Source: Legionella spiritensis (lineage in GTDB: Bacteria; Pseudomonadota; Gammaproteobacteria; Legionellales; Legionellaceae). From it: DNA of 64,000 nt. Location of the stretch: assembly GCF_900186965.1 (NCBI RefSeq), contig NZ_LT906457.1, positions 1,018,501 to 1,082,500 on the forward strand, given 5' to 3'. A program made the translations under genes and the position numbers. Below the pieces are notes generated by a model that was not told where the DNA came from, did no database searches, and worked only from the letters and a program-made list of their open reading frames with translations. Positions 1 through 8,826 of this stretch are shown here, piece by piece (the stretch's first letter is position 1; each line of letters opens with the position of its first letter).

Positions 1-756
1 AATGGAATTATTTGAGCTTCGGACAATCAGCTGGCCAAACTCCTCGGCGTTATTCAAGTCGGTTTTGGCAGTCATGTTAATGGCTACGTATTCCCCTTTC
101 GTACTTCCGGCCGCGGTCAGGAAGTTGTTTTTGGCGAGTACGGCAGAGACATCGGCGGGCGAAACTTTCAGAGCCGCCATTTTAATGGGGTCCAGAAATA
201 TTCGCATCGAATAGGTCGCTCCGCCGAGAATTTCCGCTTTTGAGACGCCGTCTACGGTTTCCAGTTGAGGTTGTACGACACGCACGGCGTAATCCGTGAT
301 CTGCTGGGGCGTCATTTTTGTACTGTCAAGGCTGATGTACATTAACGGGGTAGACGTGTCCGAGCTTTTTACAATAACGGGTTGCTGGGCTTCGGGTGGG
401 AGCTGGTTCAGGGTCTGTTGCACTTTACTCATGACATCGGTAAAAGCGGTTTGCGGATTAAAATTCAGCTTGATGTTCAATGTTATCGTACTGACGCTTT
501 GAGTACTTGACGAGGTCATATAGTCAATGCCTTCGGCACTCGCTACAGCCGATTCCAGCGGTGTGGTAATAAAACCGGCGATCAGATTGGCGTCGGCACC
601 GGGATAGCTGGTGGTAATCGTAATCACGGTATTATCCATGCGTGGAAATTGCCGAATTTGCATGGTGGTCAGGGAATTGAGACCAAAAAGCAAAATCAAC
701 AGACTTACTACCGTCGCAAGTACAGGGCGTTTAATGAAAATGTCTGTAAATTTCAT
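1..756 (-). CDS. RND efflux pump inner-membrane subunit, N-terminal part
   Basis: The 252 visible codons are the amino end of an AcrB/MexF-type resistance-nodulation-division transporter, the proton-driven pump of a tripartite efflux system. The start ATG is at 754-756; the rest lies beyond position 1. Residues about 10-30 form the first membrane helix (KRPVLATVVSLLILLFG), followed by the first porter subdomain with the family pattern SYPGADANLI...TTPLESA...GIDYMTS. The adaptor gene lies upstream on the same strand, the usual adaptor-pump operon order, but 229 bases with a 158-bp palindromic repeat separate them. Substrate cannot be inferred. RND family assignment is firm; subfamily is not. 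Confidence 0.9.
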   Translation of the reverse strand, partial: MKFTDIFIKRPVLATVVSLLILLFGLNSLTTMQIRQFPRMDNTVITITTSYPGADANLIAGFITTPLESAVASAEGIDYMTSSSTQSVSTITLNIKLNFNPQTAFTDVMSKVQQTLNQLPPEAQQPVIVKSSDTSTPLMYISLDSTKMTPQQITDYAVRVVQPQLETVDGVSKAEILGGATYSMRIFLDPIKMAALKVSPADVSAVLAKNNFLTAAGSTKGEYVAINMTAKTDLNNAEEFGQLIVRSSNNSI

Positions 757-794
757 GGGTATTCCTGATAACTTTTTTCTTTAATGGCAGCTAG

Positions 795-952
795 GCTCCG
801 TGAACAAAAATTTTCACAGCTGCAAATGAGGCTAATTGGCGCCATTATGTCTTTGAATTCGTTAAATAGAGCCCGCTATTCGCCTCATTCAAAGACATAA
901 TGGCACTCAATTATCCACATTTTCGCTTTGCGAAAAAATTTGTTCACAGAAC
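795..952. repeat. Palindromic repeat A1 (MITE-like), 158 bp with CTAG flanks
   Basis: Terminal inverted repeats GCTCCGTGAACAAAAA and its near complement TTTTGTTCACAGAAC-type end bound the element. CTAG lies on both sides (791-794 and 953-956), as a 4-bp target duplication would. An inner inverted repeat (GCCATTATGTCTTTGAAT and its complement) means the transcript would fold into a long hairpin. A near-identical copy, also 158 bp, lies in opposite orientation at 28169-28326; I count about five differences. It sits between the adaptor and pump genes. No reading frame. Confidence 0.85.
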
Positions 953-985
953 CTAGGGTTCGTTCAAGCCATTACCATCATTACG

Positions 986-2248
986 CTATTGCCCCAGACT
1001 CTTGGGGTCTGTCATATCTTCCAATGTGACGGAGTTATTAATCGTGACACGAGTGCCGTTTTGTAATTTAAGTTCTCCGGAACTCACAACCATCTGACCT
1101 TCGGTGACGCCATGCGTAATTATCGTATTGTTACCTTCCTGTTCGCCGGTCGCCACAAAAACCCGTTTGACATAGAGAATATCCTTGCCGTCTTTATCTT
1201 TTTTACCGTCCTTGTCTTTTTCAATAACAAACACGGAATTGCCATAGAGGCTATAGGAAATAGCCGTCGAAGGCAGCACGATAACGTCGGGTATGCTGGG
1301 TTGTTCAATGGCAATGGAGGCAAACATGCCCGGGATAAAAACGAAACGGGAGACATGATTTTGAGTATTCTTCTCACTGTTGCAGGTAACAACGGATTTT
1401 TGGGTGTCCTTATCCTTTCGTAGTGTAATCAAATCCGATTTCACAGGCTTTTTAAGCGCTTCCGATGGACAGTTAGGCAAGGTGGCCTGAACAAGGATGT
1501 TATGGGTATTGGGATCCACCTTGGAATTAATGGCGGTTATTTTTCCCGTAAATACCGTGTCGTTAAATTCCTCAACCTGAAATTGCAGGGACTGGCCGAT
1601 ATGCAGACGTTTATACAGCTGCTCGGGCAGATAGAATTCCAGATACAGGGGGTCAAGGGATTGCAGGCTGACTATCGCGGTTTGTCCGGGTGTGACGTAT
1701 TGGCCCAGATTGACCTGTCTAATGCCCAGGCGTCCTGAAAAGGGAGCTACAATGTGTTTTTGCTTGATTTCCGCCCGGGTTTTTTCGACATTGGCCTGGG
1801 CCTTTTCGAGATTGGCTTTGGCTTCATCAACATTTGACAGGGGGGCTGCTCCGCGTTTTTTCAAATCGACCTGGCGTTGGTAACTGATTTCCTTCAGGGT
1901 TAATTCGGCCTTGTTAAACTTGAGCGTTGCCTGTTGTACATCGTCTTCAATATCAATGAGGGGTTTGTCTTTTTCAACGTATTGTCCCGAGTCAAAGTGA
2001 ATTTTGACAACGTTCCCGGACGCTTCCGAATTCACATCGACGCCATTGATGGCAACAAAATTTCCCACCGCTTCGATATGAGGTTTCCAATCCATTTTGA
2101 CCGCGGTTACCGAAGACACGCTCACGGCGGACGGTTCGTAGTTTTTAAAAAACTGCTTGATCATGACGCCCTTGAACAAGTTAAACGCGATGATACCTCC
2201 AAACACAACGATGAGTGCGAGTATCATAAGTGTCATGCGTTTTTTCAT
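986..2248 (-). CDS. RND efflux periplasmic adaptor (membrane fusion protein)
   Basis: A 420-residue AcrA/MexH-type adaptor that would link the inner-membrane pump to an outer-membrane channel. Residues 5-25 form a hydrophobic N-terminal anchor. Then come the beta-barrel/lipoyl strands (EAVGNFVAINGVDVNSEASG...GQYVEKDKPL), an alpha-hairpin around 105-160 (Glu/Lys/Ala-rich), the second lipoyl half (IVAPFSGRLGIRQVNLGQYV) and the barrel. Two oddities: an insertion around residues 258-295 carrying two cysteines (PNCPSEALKK, VVTCNSEKN), and a Lys/Asp run (EKDKDGKKDKDGKD) near 345-360. The start is supported by GAGGATTAGG just upstream. It precedes the pump gene at 1-756. Confidence 0.9.
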   Translation of the reverse strand: MKKRMTLMILALIVVFGGIIAFNLFKGVMIKQFFKNYEPSAVSVSSVTAVKMDWKPHIEAVGNFVAINGVDVNSEASGNVVKIHFDSGQYVEKDKPLIDIEDDVQQATLKFNKAELTLKEISYQRQVDLKKRGAAPLSNVDEAKANLEKAQANVEKTRAEIKQKHIVAPFSGRLGIRQVNLGQYVTPGQTAIVSLQSLDPLYLEFYLPEQLYKRLHIGQSLQFQVEEFNDTVFTGKITAINSKVDPNTHNILVQATLPNCPSEALKKPVKSDLITLRKDKDTQKSVVTCNSEKNTQNHVSRFVFIPGMFASIAIEQPSIPDVIVLPSTAISYSLYGNSVFVIEKDKDGKKDKDGKDILYVKRVFVATGEQEGNNTIITHGVTEGQMVVSSGELKLQNGTRVTINNSVTLEDMTDPKSLGQ

Positions 2249-2330
2249 GCCTAATCCTCATAAGAACGAATTATTCAAGCCCGTTTCCAGGCGTTATCAG
2301 CGAGAAGATTTTCAGGAAACAATCATACCA

Positions 2331-2489
2331 GGCGTGTTTTTAAAGTTATCGCCGGGCTGCAAAAGCAATAAATTGGTCTAAATTTATGCTTAACCTCGTT
2401 AAATAGTCTTGCTATTCGCCTCGGTTGACCATAAATTTACCCTCAATTTCTTGCTTTTTCGCTCCCGGCGAAACTTTAAAAACACGCCC
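2331..2489. repeat. Palindromic repeat E, about 158 bp
   Basis: Inverted ends GGCGTGTTTTTAAAG at 2331 and CTTTAAAAACACGCC near 2474-2488, each followed inward by a CCGGG/CCCGG block and CAATAAATTG/CAATTTCTTG-like sequence. The flanks (CCAG left, CTTG right) are not an exact duplication. A lone right end of the same type (ATTTTAAAAACACGCCC) occurs at about 52920-52937. It lies in the 453-base gap between the adaptor gene and the 2702 gene and has no open frame. Confidence 0.75.
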
Positions 2490-2523
2490 TTGCCATGAAA
2501 GATTTTGCTTCCACATTGGCATT

Positions 2524-2624
2524 ATGTCGGCGTGATTCTGAAAATATAAAGAACAATTCTCTCTTTAAGAGAGGGAAATGGCAAGAGAATTGAATCATAA
2601 GAGTGGTTTCAGTGCGCCGACATT
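2524..2624. repeat. Inverted-repeat region in intergenic gap
   Basis: ATGTCGGCG near 2524 is mirrored by CGCCGACAT near 2615. Nested inside are a hairpin (CTCTCTTTAAGAGAG) and a CAATTCTC/GAGAATTG pair. It resembles another small palindromic element directly after repeat E. No second copy was recognised in the window, so a structured regulatory RNA or leader for the 2702 gene is also possible. Confidence 0.4.
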
Positions 2625-2701
2625 TGAGCATTAAAAAAACCTGTTGACTAAATAGAACGCTTTGTTAACATTTGCTCTCCTATCCAATGAATGGAGTTAT
2701 C

Positions 2702-3115
2702 ATGAAGTTAAAATCGTTGTTGTTTGTCTGTTGTTTGGGTTTGTTGTCCGCCGCGTTTGCCGACAATCGCCATATACATCCGCAGGCGAAGGAGAAAGAT
2801 GTCAAATCTTCCGTTAAAAATGCGATGTACCCCAATTACTGCGAAATTGAAATCATTAACGACAGTTACGACGGCGTGAACGTTTACGGGCGTTTTGACG
2901 ATGGCAGCTATCTCGATGCGTTCAGCATCAGACGGTATGAAGCACCTCATTACATCAGTCTTTACTACTATGGCTATTGTCATTCCTGGATGAATATTTA
3001 CATCGACACATTTAGTGGTTACCACGTATATTCCGGTTATACCCCTGTGAACAGTACAATCCGCATCGTTCCCTATCTGAAAAATCAGTTGAAAGCGGAA
3101 GTGACATCCAAATAA
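2702..3115 (+). CDS. Small secreted protein, unknown function
   Basis: Start chosen at the ATG preceded by TGGAG, giving 137 residues with a clear signal peptide (MKLKSLLFVCCLGLLSAAFA, likely cleaved before DNRH). The mature part is rich in Tyr, Asp and His, with a Cys in NYCEIEIINDSYDG and another in YYGYCHSW that could pair. It is probably periplasmic or secreted. No family was recognised. It is the first of three consecutive small envelope genes (2702, 3218, 3616), each with its own ribosome site, followed by a weak terminator-like hairpin. Confidence 0.7.
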   Translation: MKLKSLLFVCCLGLLSAAFADNRHIHPQAKEKDVKSSVKNAMYPNYCEIEIINDSYDGVNVYGRFDDGSYLDAFSIRRYEAPHYISLYYYGYCHSWMNIYIDTFSGYHVYSGYTPVNSTIRIVPYLKNQLKAEVTSK

Positions 3116-3141
3116 GACAAGAACAATACAACAGGCTATGG

Positions 3142-3180
3142 AAGGGCGCGGTTTTGATAAATCGTGCCTTTTTCTTTTTT
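3142..3180 (+). terminator. Possible imperfect terminator
   Basis: AAGGGCGCG and CGTGCCTT can pair imperfectly around a GTTTTGATAAAT loop, followed by a T-rich run (TTTTTCTTTTTT). It lies 26 bases after the stop of the 2702 gene. Confidence 0.4.
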
Positions 3181-3217
3181 AACAAAGGGCAACAGCTCGC
3201 GGAATCAAGAGGTTACT

Positions 3218-3577
3218 ATGAAGCGCTCATCTCTGTTTATGTTATTGTTGTTACCGGCATTGAGTGCCTGCAGCATAGAAGATGATTATTACATGAACGA
3301 TTACCGTGATTATCCTCGTGCCGGTGTTCGCGTAGAAAAATCTCGACCAACCTCGCGGCATTATTATGAAAGCTCACCGGACAACCATCATAGCCATCGC
3401 AATACGAACAGACGGTATCATAGCCATGATCATAGTAGCACCATAACCCGGGAAAGCAGACAGCAACATGCCCATCCCAGCCAGGCTGCGCCCCGCACAC
3501 ACGGGCATTACAGTGAGGAGAAACCCGAAGTACAGGCGCCTGTAAATTCGAATAATCATGTTCATGGTCATGAGTAA
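3218..3577 (+). CDS. His-rich small lipoprotein
   Basis: The start ATG follows AGAGG at good spacing and gives 119 residues. MKRSSLFMLLLLPALSAC is a lipoprotein signal peptide with lipobox LSAC, so the protein is probably lipid-anchored in the envelope. The mature part is low-complexity and very rich in His, Ser, Arg and Tyr (HHSHRNTNRRYHSHDHSS), ending NNHVHGHE. The histidine clusters suggest metal binding, which is inference. An opposite-strand reading frame across the same bases is a by-product of the CAT-rich composition. Confidence 0.7.
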   Translation: MKRSSLFMLLLLPALSACSIEDDYYMNDYRDYPRAGVRVEKSRPTSRHYYESSPDNHHSHRNTNRRYHSHDHSSTITRESRQQHAHPSQAAPRTHGHYSEEKPEVQAPVNSNNHVHGHE

Positions 3578-3615
3578 GACTCTGTGTTACCCTTTGGTGT
3601 TTAACGGGAGGATTC

Positions 3616-3921
3616 ATGATTAAAATCGTCAAGTTGATGCTGATATCTTTCTCTGTGTGCATTATAATTGCCTGTGCCGCGACACCCGCCCGTGAAAGTG
3701 CCGGGGAATATCTTGACAGTTCTACCGTGACCGCAAAGGTCAAGGCCAGCCTGATTGATAAATTGGGAACGGCCGGATTTTCCATTCAGGTCAAGACATT
3801 TAAGGATGAAGTACAGTTAAGTGGTTTTGTAAATACCCCGCGTGTCAAAGAGAGAGCGACCGGTATTGCCGGAAACGTTCAGGGCGTCAAGCGGGTTCGC
3901 AACGATATTATTGTTAAATAA
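3616..3921 (+). CDS. BON-domain lipoprotein
   Basis: 101 residues preceded by GGGAGG. A lipoprotein signal (SVCIIIAC, lipid on the Cys near residue 20) is followed by one BON domain: SSTVTAKVKASLIDKLG...FSIQVKTFKDEVQLSGFVNTPRVKERATGIA...VKRVRNDIIV. BON domains (OsmY and related proteins) bind phospholipid in the periplasm and often serve envelope stress. One domain rather than OsmY's two. It ends 115 bases before glyA and is probably transcribed separately. Confidence 0.85.
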   Translation: MIKIVKLMLISFSVCIIIACAATPARESAGEYLDSSTVTAKVKASLIDKLGTAGFSIQVKTFKDEVQLSGFVNTPRVKERATGIAGNVQGVKRVRNDIIVK

Positions 3922-4036
3922 CATGTTTCGGAATAAATGGATTGATGCAAAATAGGGTGTAGCCTCTGAATCGGGATATATACTTTCCGAAGCAACGACT
4001 ATAATTGTTAAACCAACAACGCCTGGAGGAAAACTG

Positions 4037-5290
4037 ATGTATGATAACCGGTTTACGATAGCGGGGTTTGATGACGAACTCTGGCAGGCCATACAAGCTG
4101 AAGGCCGACGTCAGGAAGAGCATATTGAGTTAATCGCCTCGGAAAACTATACCAGCCCGAGGGTGTTACAGGCACAAGGCTCGCAGTTAACCAATAAATA
4201 CGCAGAAGGATATCCAGGCAAGCGTTATTACGGCGGATGCGACTACGTCGATGTCGCGGAAACATTGGCGATTCAACGTGCGAAAAAGCTTTTTGGAGCG
4301 GATTACGCCAATGTGCAGCCGCATTCCGGTTCGCAGGCCAACGCTGCGGCCATGATGGCGTTATTGAATCCCGGCGATCTGTTTTTGGGAATGTCCCTTC
4401 CGCACGGCGGTCATTTAACGCATGGTTCAAAAGTTAATTTTTCAGGCAAGATATATCAGGCCATGTCTTATGGTCTTAATCCTGATACCGGATTGATTGA
4501 TTACGACGCTCTGGAAGAAATGGCCGTAACGCACCGGCCAAAACTGATTATTGCCGGTTTTTCCGCTTATTCGCAATTCCTCGACTGGCCGCGATTTCGG
4601 GAGATCGCCGACAAGGTTGGCGCGTATCTTATGGCGGATATTGCCCACGTCGCAGGATTAATCGCGGTGGATTTGTATCCTTCTCCCGTTCCGTACGCGG
4701 ACGTGGTGACGACCACCACCCACAAGACGTTACGAGGGCCGCGAGGCGGAATGATTCTGGCGCGTGCGAATGAGGCGCTTGAAAAGAAACTCAATTCCGC
4801 CGTTTTTCCGGGAACCCAGGGCGGGCCGCTCATGCACGTGATAGCCGCCAAGGCAGTCGCTTTTGCGGAAGCGTTGCAGCCGGAATTTAAACAATATCAG
4901 CAACAGGTCCTGCTCAATGCCCAGGTTATGGCTGAAGTGTTGATGAGCAGAGGATACCCTGTTGTGTCTGGAGGTACGCAGAATCATCTTATGCTGGTCA
5001 ATTTAATGGAGAAAAACATCACCGGAAAAGACGCGGACGCGGCCCTGGGGAGAGCGAATATTACCGTGAATAAAAATACGGTTCCCAACGATCCGCAGTC
5101 ACCATTTGTAACCAGCGGCTTACGATTGGGAACCCCGGCGGTGACAACACGCGGATTCAAGGAGCAGGAAATCAGGCTGTTGTCCGGATGGATCAGCGAT
5201 ATTCTGGATGATATCGATAATGAAAGGGTGATTGGTCAGGTTAAATCCGACGTTCTCCAATTGTGTCAGGAATTTCCGGTGTATCGTTAA
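4037..5290 (+). CDS. glyA: Serine hydroxymethyltransferase
   Basis: A 417-residue full-length PLP enzyme that interconverts serine and glycine while charging tetrahydrofolate with a one-carbon unit. Visible marks include [16 protein letters not shown] near the N-terminus, the [11 protein letters not shown] pocket, DIAHVAGL, and the PLP lysine in [14 protein letters not shown] (about residue 229). GGAGG precedes the ATG. nrdR begins 3 bases after its stop, so both probably share a transcript running on through nusB, thiL and pgpA. Confidence 0.97.
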   Translation: MYDNRFTIAGFDDELWQAIQAEGRRQEEHIELIASENYTSPRVLQAQGSQLTNKYAEGYPGKRYYGGCDYVDVAETLAIQRAKKLFGADYANVQPHSGSQANAAAMMALLNPGDLFLGMSLPHGGHLTHGSKVNFSGKIYQAMSYGLNPDTGLIDYDALEEMAVTHRPKLIIAGFSAYSQFLDWPRFREIADKVGAYLMADIAHVAGLIAVDLYPSPVPYADVVTTTTHKTLRGPRGGMILARANEALEKKLNSAVFPGTQGGPLMHVIAAKAVAFAEALQPEFKQYQQQVLLNAQVMAEVLMSRGYPVVSGGTQNHLMLVNLMEKNITGKDADAALGRANITVNKNTVPNDPQSPFVTSGLRLGTPAVTTRGFKEQEIRLLSGWISDILDDIDNERVIGQVKSDVLQLCQEFPVYR

Positions 5291-5292
5291 CC

Positions 5293-5754
5293 ATGTATTG
5301 CCCATTTTGTCACGCGGAAGAGACCAAGGTTATTGATTCGCGACTTGTTGCCGATGGCGCTCAAGTCAGGCGAAGAAGACAATGTCTACAGTGCAATGAG
5401 CGTTTTACCACGTTTGAAACGGCAGAGCTTGTTATGCCATTGATCATTAAAAGAGATGGTCGGCGTGAAGCGTTCAATCTGGAAAATTTACGATCCGGGA
5501 TGCAGCGGGCTTTGGAAAAAAGACCGGTCAGTGCGGATGCGCTGGAAGAGGCTGTTGTGGCTATTATGCAGGATGTTCGTCGCGGCGGGGAGCGGGAAAT
5601 TCAGTCGCGTCAGGTTGGAGAGCTGGTGATGAAACAGCTTTATCGCCTGGATCATGTCGCCTATGTACGGTTTGCTTCCGTATATAAACGTTTTAAAGAC
5701 GTCAGTGATTTCAGACAAACGATTGATGAAATGAAAGACGATCATTCCTCATGA
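5293..5754 (+). CDS. nrdR: Transcriptional repressor NrdR
   Basis: 153 residues from the ATG 3 bases after the glyA stop. The N-terminal zinc ribbon ([17 protein letters not shown] with a later CLQCNERF) and RRRRQC stretch bind DNA. An ATP-cone domain follows ([21 protein letters not shown]). NrdR senses ATP/dATP and represses ribonucleotide reductase genes. Length matches the family (about 150). An upstream in-frame start inside glyA exists but lacks a ribosome site and would precede the conserved MxCPFC beginning. Confidence 0.97.
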   Translation: MYCPFCHAEETKVIDSRLVADGAQVRRRRQCLQCNERFTTFETAELVMPLIIKRDGRREAFNLENLRSGMQRALEKRPVSADALEEAVVAIMQDVRRGGEREIQSRQVGELVMKQLYRLDHVAYVRFASVYKRFKDVSDFRQTIDEMKDDHSS

Positions 5755-5761
5755 GGTAATT

Positions 5762-6205
5762 GTGGATAAACAATCAATTAGCGGTAAAAGACGAGCCCGT
5801 AAACTGGTGTTACAGGCTCTGTATCAATGGTCTATGTCCGGCCATGATCTTTATGAAATTGAAGCGCAATTTCGGGTAATCAATAACATGGACAAGGTAG
5901 ATGGCGAGTATTTCCATCGTCTTTTGCATGGTGTATCTTCTCATCTGCCTGCACTTGAGGAGGGTTTTACCCCATTTCTGGATCGTCCCATTACCAGTCT
6001 CAACCCCGTTGAACTGGCTGTTTTGCGCATAGGTGCGTTTGAGTTGACTTATTGTCCTGAAATTCCCTATCGCGTTGTGCTGGATGAATCCATTTCTTTA
6101 GCCAGGGAATTTGGATCACAAGACGGCCATCGTTATGTGAATGGTGTTTTAAATAGCCTGGCCAGACAAGTTCGAGCTACCGAAATCCGTATTGAAAATG
6201 AATGA
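5762..6205 (+). CDS. nusB: Transcription antitermination factor NusB
   Basis: 147 residues from a GTG start preceded by TGAGGT. The all-helical NusB fold is recognisable from KRRARKLVLQALYQW at the N-terminus and ELAVLRIGAFEL...PYRVVLDESISLAREFG...YVNGVLNSLAR at the C-terminus. NusB with S10 (NusE) binds boxA RNA in rRNA antitermination. Its last bases overlap the thiL start. Confidence 0.96.
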   Translation: MDKQSISGKRRARKLVLQALYQWSMSGHDLYEIEAQFRVINNMDKVDGEYFHRLLHGVSSHLPALEEGFTPFLDRPITSLNPVELAVLRIGAFELTYCPEIPYRVVLDESISLAREFGSQDGHRYVNGVLNSLARQVRATEIRIENE

Positions 6206-7151
6206 ATTCACCATCATTGATTCTTTTTTTAGCAAAACAGGAATTGAACGCAAGGACGTGGTGTTTGGCATTGGAGACGACGCAGCCTGCGTGCAGGTTC
6301 CGGTTGGACATCAATTATTGATTAGTACGGATACGCTGGTGGCCGATGTACATTTTCTGCGTGACTGGGATCCTTACGATATCGCCTGGAAATCCGTCAT
6401 GGTCAATGTCAGTGACATTGCCGCTATGGGAGGACAACCTTGCTGGGTCAGTCTTGCTTTAACCATGCCGTTCTGCGATGAATCCTGGTTAACGCGATTT
6501 TCAGAAGGTTTGCACGATGCCTTGCGGCAGTTCAATATTATGTTGATTGGAGGCGATACCACCCATGGGCCATTGAGTATCACGCTAACAATTCATGGTT
6601 TGATTGAAACCGGGAAATCGGTACGCCGCAATGGTGCTAAACCGGGCGACAAAATCATGGTAACCGGTGAATTGGGTGGTGCCGCCCTGGCTGTGAGTTT
6701 GTTAGAAGCAAAAGATATGGATGGCGCGGATCAAAAGATTTTAATGCAAAAGTTGCAGCGTCCCTGTCCTCGGGTTGATTTTGCTTCCGTGTTACGTACC
6801 TGTGCCTCTGCGGCCATTGACATCTCCGACGGTTTAAGCGCTGATCTCGCTCATATCTGTGCCCAAAGCCAGGTAGGCGCCTGTCTGGATCTTGCAAAAA
6901 TTCCTGTACATCCGCTGGTTATTAAATACCAGGGGTACCAGGCCGTAGATTTTGCCCTTGGCGGGGGGGATGATTACGAATTATGTTTTACGCTCCCTGA
7001 TAACTATGAAAAAACCATGCACGCGTTATTGGAGGAACAGGGTCTGGTTTGTTATTCCATTGGTATCATTGTGGAGGGAAAAGGTCTTATGGCTGATAGT
7101 GGTGATGGCCGTTTGATTCCATTGTCCCCCAAAGGTTATAGCCATTTTTAA
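6198..7151 (+). CDS. thiL: Thiamine-monophosphate kinase
   Basis: 317 residues from the ATG that overlaps the nusB stop region. ThiL phosphorylates thiamine monophosphate to the pyrophosphate cofactor. The AIR-synthase-type fold shows in GIGDDAACV, LLISTDTLVADVHF, VNVSDIAAMGG, IGGDTTHG and AAIDISDGLSADLAHI, which carry the Mg-ATP aspartates, and in GGGDDYELCF near the C-terminus. The compact nusB-thiL-pgpA order is common in gammaproteobacteria. Confidence 0.96.
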   Translation: MNEFTIIDSFFSKTGIERKDVVFGIGDDAACVQVPVGHQLLISTDTLVADVHFLRDWDPYDIAWKSVMVNVSDIAAMGGQPCWVSLALTMPFCDESWLTRFSEGLHDALRQFNIMLIGGDTTHGPLSITLTIHGLIETGKSVRRNGAKPGDKIMVTGELGGAALAVSLLEAKDMDGADQKILMQKLQRPCPRVDFASVLRTCASAAIDISDGLSADLAHICAQSQVGACLDLAKIPVHPLVIKYQGYQAVDFALGGGDDYELCFTLPDNYEKTMHALLEEQGLVCYSIGIIVEGKGLMADSGDGRLIPLSPKGYSHF

Positions 7152-7157
7152 GGAATT

Positions 7158-7646
7158 ATGATGAATACGAATACTCTATCAGACAAAGTCTGGCAAGATC
7201 CCTGTTATTTTATCGCTTTTGGTTTCGGTAGTGGTTTAATGCCTGTGGCACCTGGTACCTGGGGTACTCTGGCAGCTATTCCTGTCTATCTCTTAATCGC
7301 TTCTTTTCCCCTGGGTTATTATCTGGGATGGTGTTTGCTTGCCTTGCTGTTAGGTATCTGGGTGAGCGACAAGGTGTCTAAGGATTTGGGCGTGCATGAT
7401 TACGGAGGTATTGTCTGGGATGAGGTGGTGGGTTATCTTCTGACTATGACGGCTGTCCCACTCGGAGTAGTATGGATAATTGCCGGATTTTTATTGTTTC
7501 GTCTTTTTGATATCTGGAAGCCACAGCCTATCCGACTGATTGACAGGCACGTCAAGGGGGGATTGGGTATTATGCTTGACGATGTTCTGGCGGCAGTTCC
7601 CGCCTGGCTGGTTCTGCAAGGTCTGGTATGGGGATTTGGCAGATGA
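7158..7646 (+). CDS. pgpA: Phosphatidylglycerophosphatase A
   Basis: 162 residues; an AAGGAA site precedes two consecutive ATGs (7158 and 7161). PgpA removes the phosphate of phosphatidylglycerol phosphate in the inner membrane. Typical features: GFGSGLMPVAPGTWGTLAAIPVY, DYGGIVWDEVVGYLLTM with the catalytic acidic residues, LFDIWKPQPI and GGLGIMLDDVLA, with about four hydrophobic segments. Its stop codon overlaps the ATG of the permease gene (ATGA), which implies translational coupling. Confidence 0.96.
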   Translation: MMNTNTLSDKVWQDPCYFIAFGFGSGLMPVAPGTWGTLAAIPVYLLIASFPLGYYLGWCLLALLLGIWVSDKVSKDLGVHDYGGIVWDEVVGYLLTMTAVPLGVVWIIAGFLLFRLFDIWKPQPIRLIDRHVKGGLGIMLDDVLAAVPAWLVLQGLVWGFGR

Positions 7647-8680
7647 ATGAAAACCATAAAGAATTAATTAGCATTGGTTTGACAATAAGTATTGTCGCCC
7701 TGGCTTTGTTTATTGTTCATCGTTTTATCCCATCTATCCTGTGGGCAGCCATTATCACTATTGCGACCTATCCGCTTTATCGGCGATGGAAACGCTTATT
7801 TTGGGGAAATGAAAACTGGTCTGCGCTGCTGTTTACCATTCTTTTGGGATTGCTGCTGTTATTGCCTTTAAGCTGGTTAGTCAGCATCCTGGTTAAAGAG
7901 TTGCAGTTTTTTATTAACTATCTTCATACGATTAACCGGGTAGGCGGACAGGCGCCTGAAATATTTCATCACATTCCGGGAATCGGCAATGAGTTAATCG
8001 CTTACTGGGATTCCAATATCGGTCAGCCGGGGAGTCTTAAATATTTGCTTTCCAATCTGCATCTGAGTTTGACCCCCGCCAGTTATTACATCAAACAGGT
8101 CGGCGTCAATCTGGCCCACCGAGGGTTTCAGTTAGGTTTTACCTTGTTAACCCTGTTCTTTTTTTATCGCGATGGGGATAAATTATTTCAGCAAATCAAT
8201 CATATTGGGGAATATTGCCTGGGGCCGCGATGGTTTCGCTATTCCGACCGTTTGCCCTCTGCTTTGAGATCAACCGTTAATGGCACTATCCTGGTTGGTC
8301 TGGGAGTAGGTTTTTTAATGGGTATCGCTTATGTTCTGGTCGGATTTCCAGCGCCAACCTTGCTTGGTTTTATTACGGCGTTTGCCGCGATGATACCGTT
8401 TGTCGTCCCTCTCGTGTTTGCAATCGTGGCATTAATTCTTTTGGCTAGCGGAAGTATGGTGGGGGCTATTATCGTGGTGGTATGGGGGACGCTGGTCATG
8501 TTTGTCGCCGATCACTTCGTTAAGCCGGTCTTGATAGGAGGCGCCATTCAATTGCCGTTTTTACCGGTACTTTTTGGTATCCTTGGCGGTTTGGAAACAC
8601 TGGGTATTTTAGGACTGTTCATCGGGCCGATGATCATGGTTTTGTTTATTACGCTTTGGCAGGAGCCGCAAAGAGTATAG
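7643..8680 (+). CDS. AI-2E family permease
   Basis: 345 residues from the ATG overlapping the pgpA stop, with GGGGAT upstream. Eight or so hydrophobic segments and the family signature near the C-terminus (GFPAPTLLGFITAFAAMIPFV, then PVLIGGAIQLPFLPVLFGILGGLETLGILGLFIGP) identify an AI-2E/UPF0118 membrane protein (PerM/TqsA/YdiK type). Roles reported in the family include autoinducer-2 export and cation/proton antiport; none can be assigned here. Confidence 0.9.
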   Translation: MNENHKELISIGLTISIVALALFIVHRFIPSILWAAIITIATYPLYRRWKRLFWGNENWSALLFTILLGLLLLLPLSWLVSILVKELQFFINYLHTINRVGGQAPEIFHHIPGIGNELIAYWDSNIGQPGSLKYLLSNLHLSLTPASYYIKQVGVNLAHRGFQLGFTLLTLFFFYRDGDKLFQQINHIGEYCLGPRWFRYSDRLPSALRSTVNGTILVGLGVGFLMGIAYVLVGFPAPTLLGFITAFAAMIPFVVPLVFAIVALILLASGSMVGAIIVVVWGTLVMFVADHFVKPVLIGGAIQLPFLPVLFGILGGLETLGILGLFIGPMIMVLFITLWQEPQRV

Positions 8681-8826
8681 GTAAGAAATAAATCAATCTA
8701 TTGAAAAATTGTACAGAATATGGCATTATAAAAACATCAGAAATGGCTTGTAATTTTGATTTTAACCCATATTTTGATAACAGGTGACACGTAACTCATG
8801 CGCGTGACAGTATTTAAGAGGTAGAT

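Noticed and set aside
3237-3785. 182-codon minus frame across the His-rich lipoprotein and BON genes
   Set aside because: It arises from CAT-rich codons of the plus-strand lipoprotein, which has a ribosome site and lipobox.
4053-5305. Long minus-strand frames across glyA
   Set aside because: They are antisense shadows of glyA, a clear conserved enzyme.
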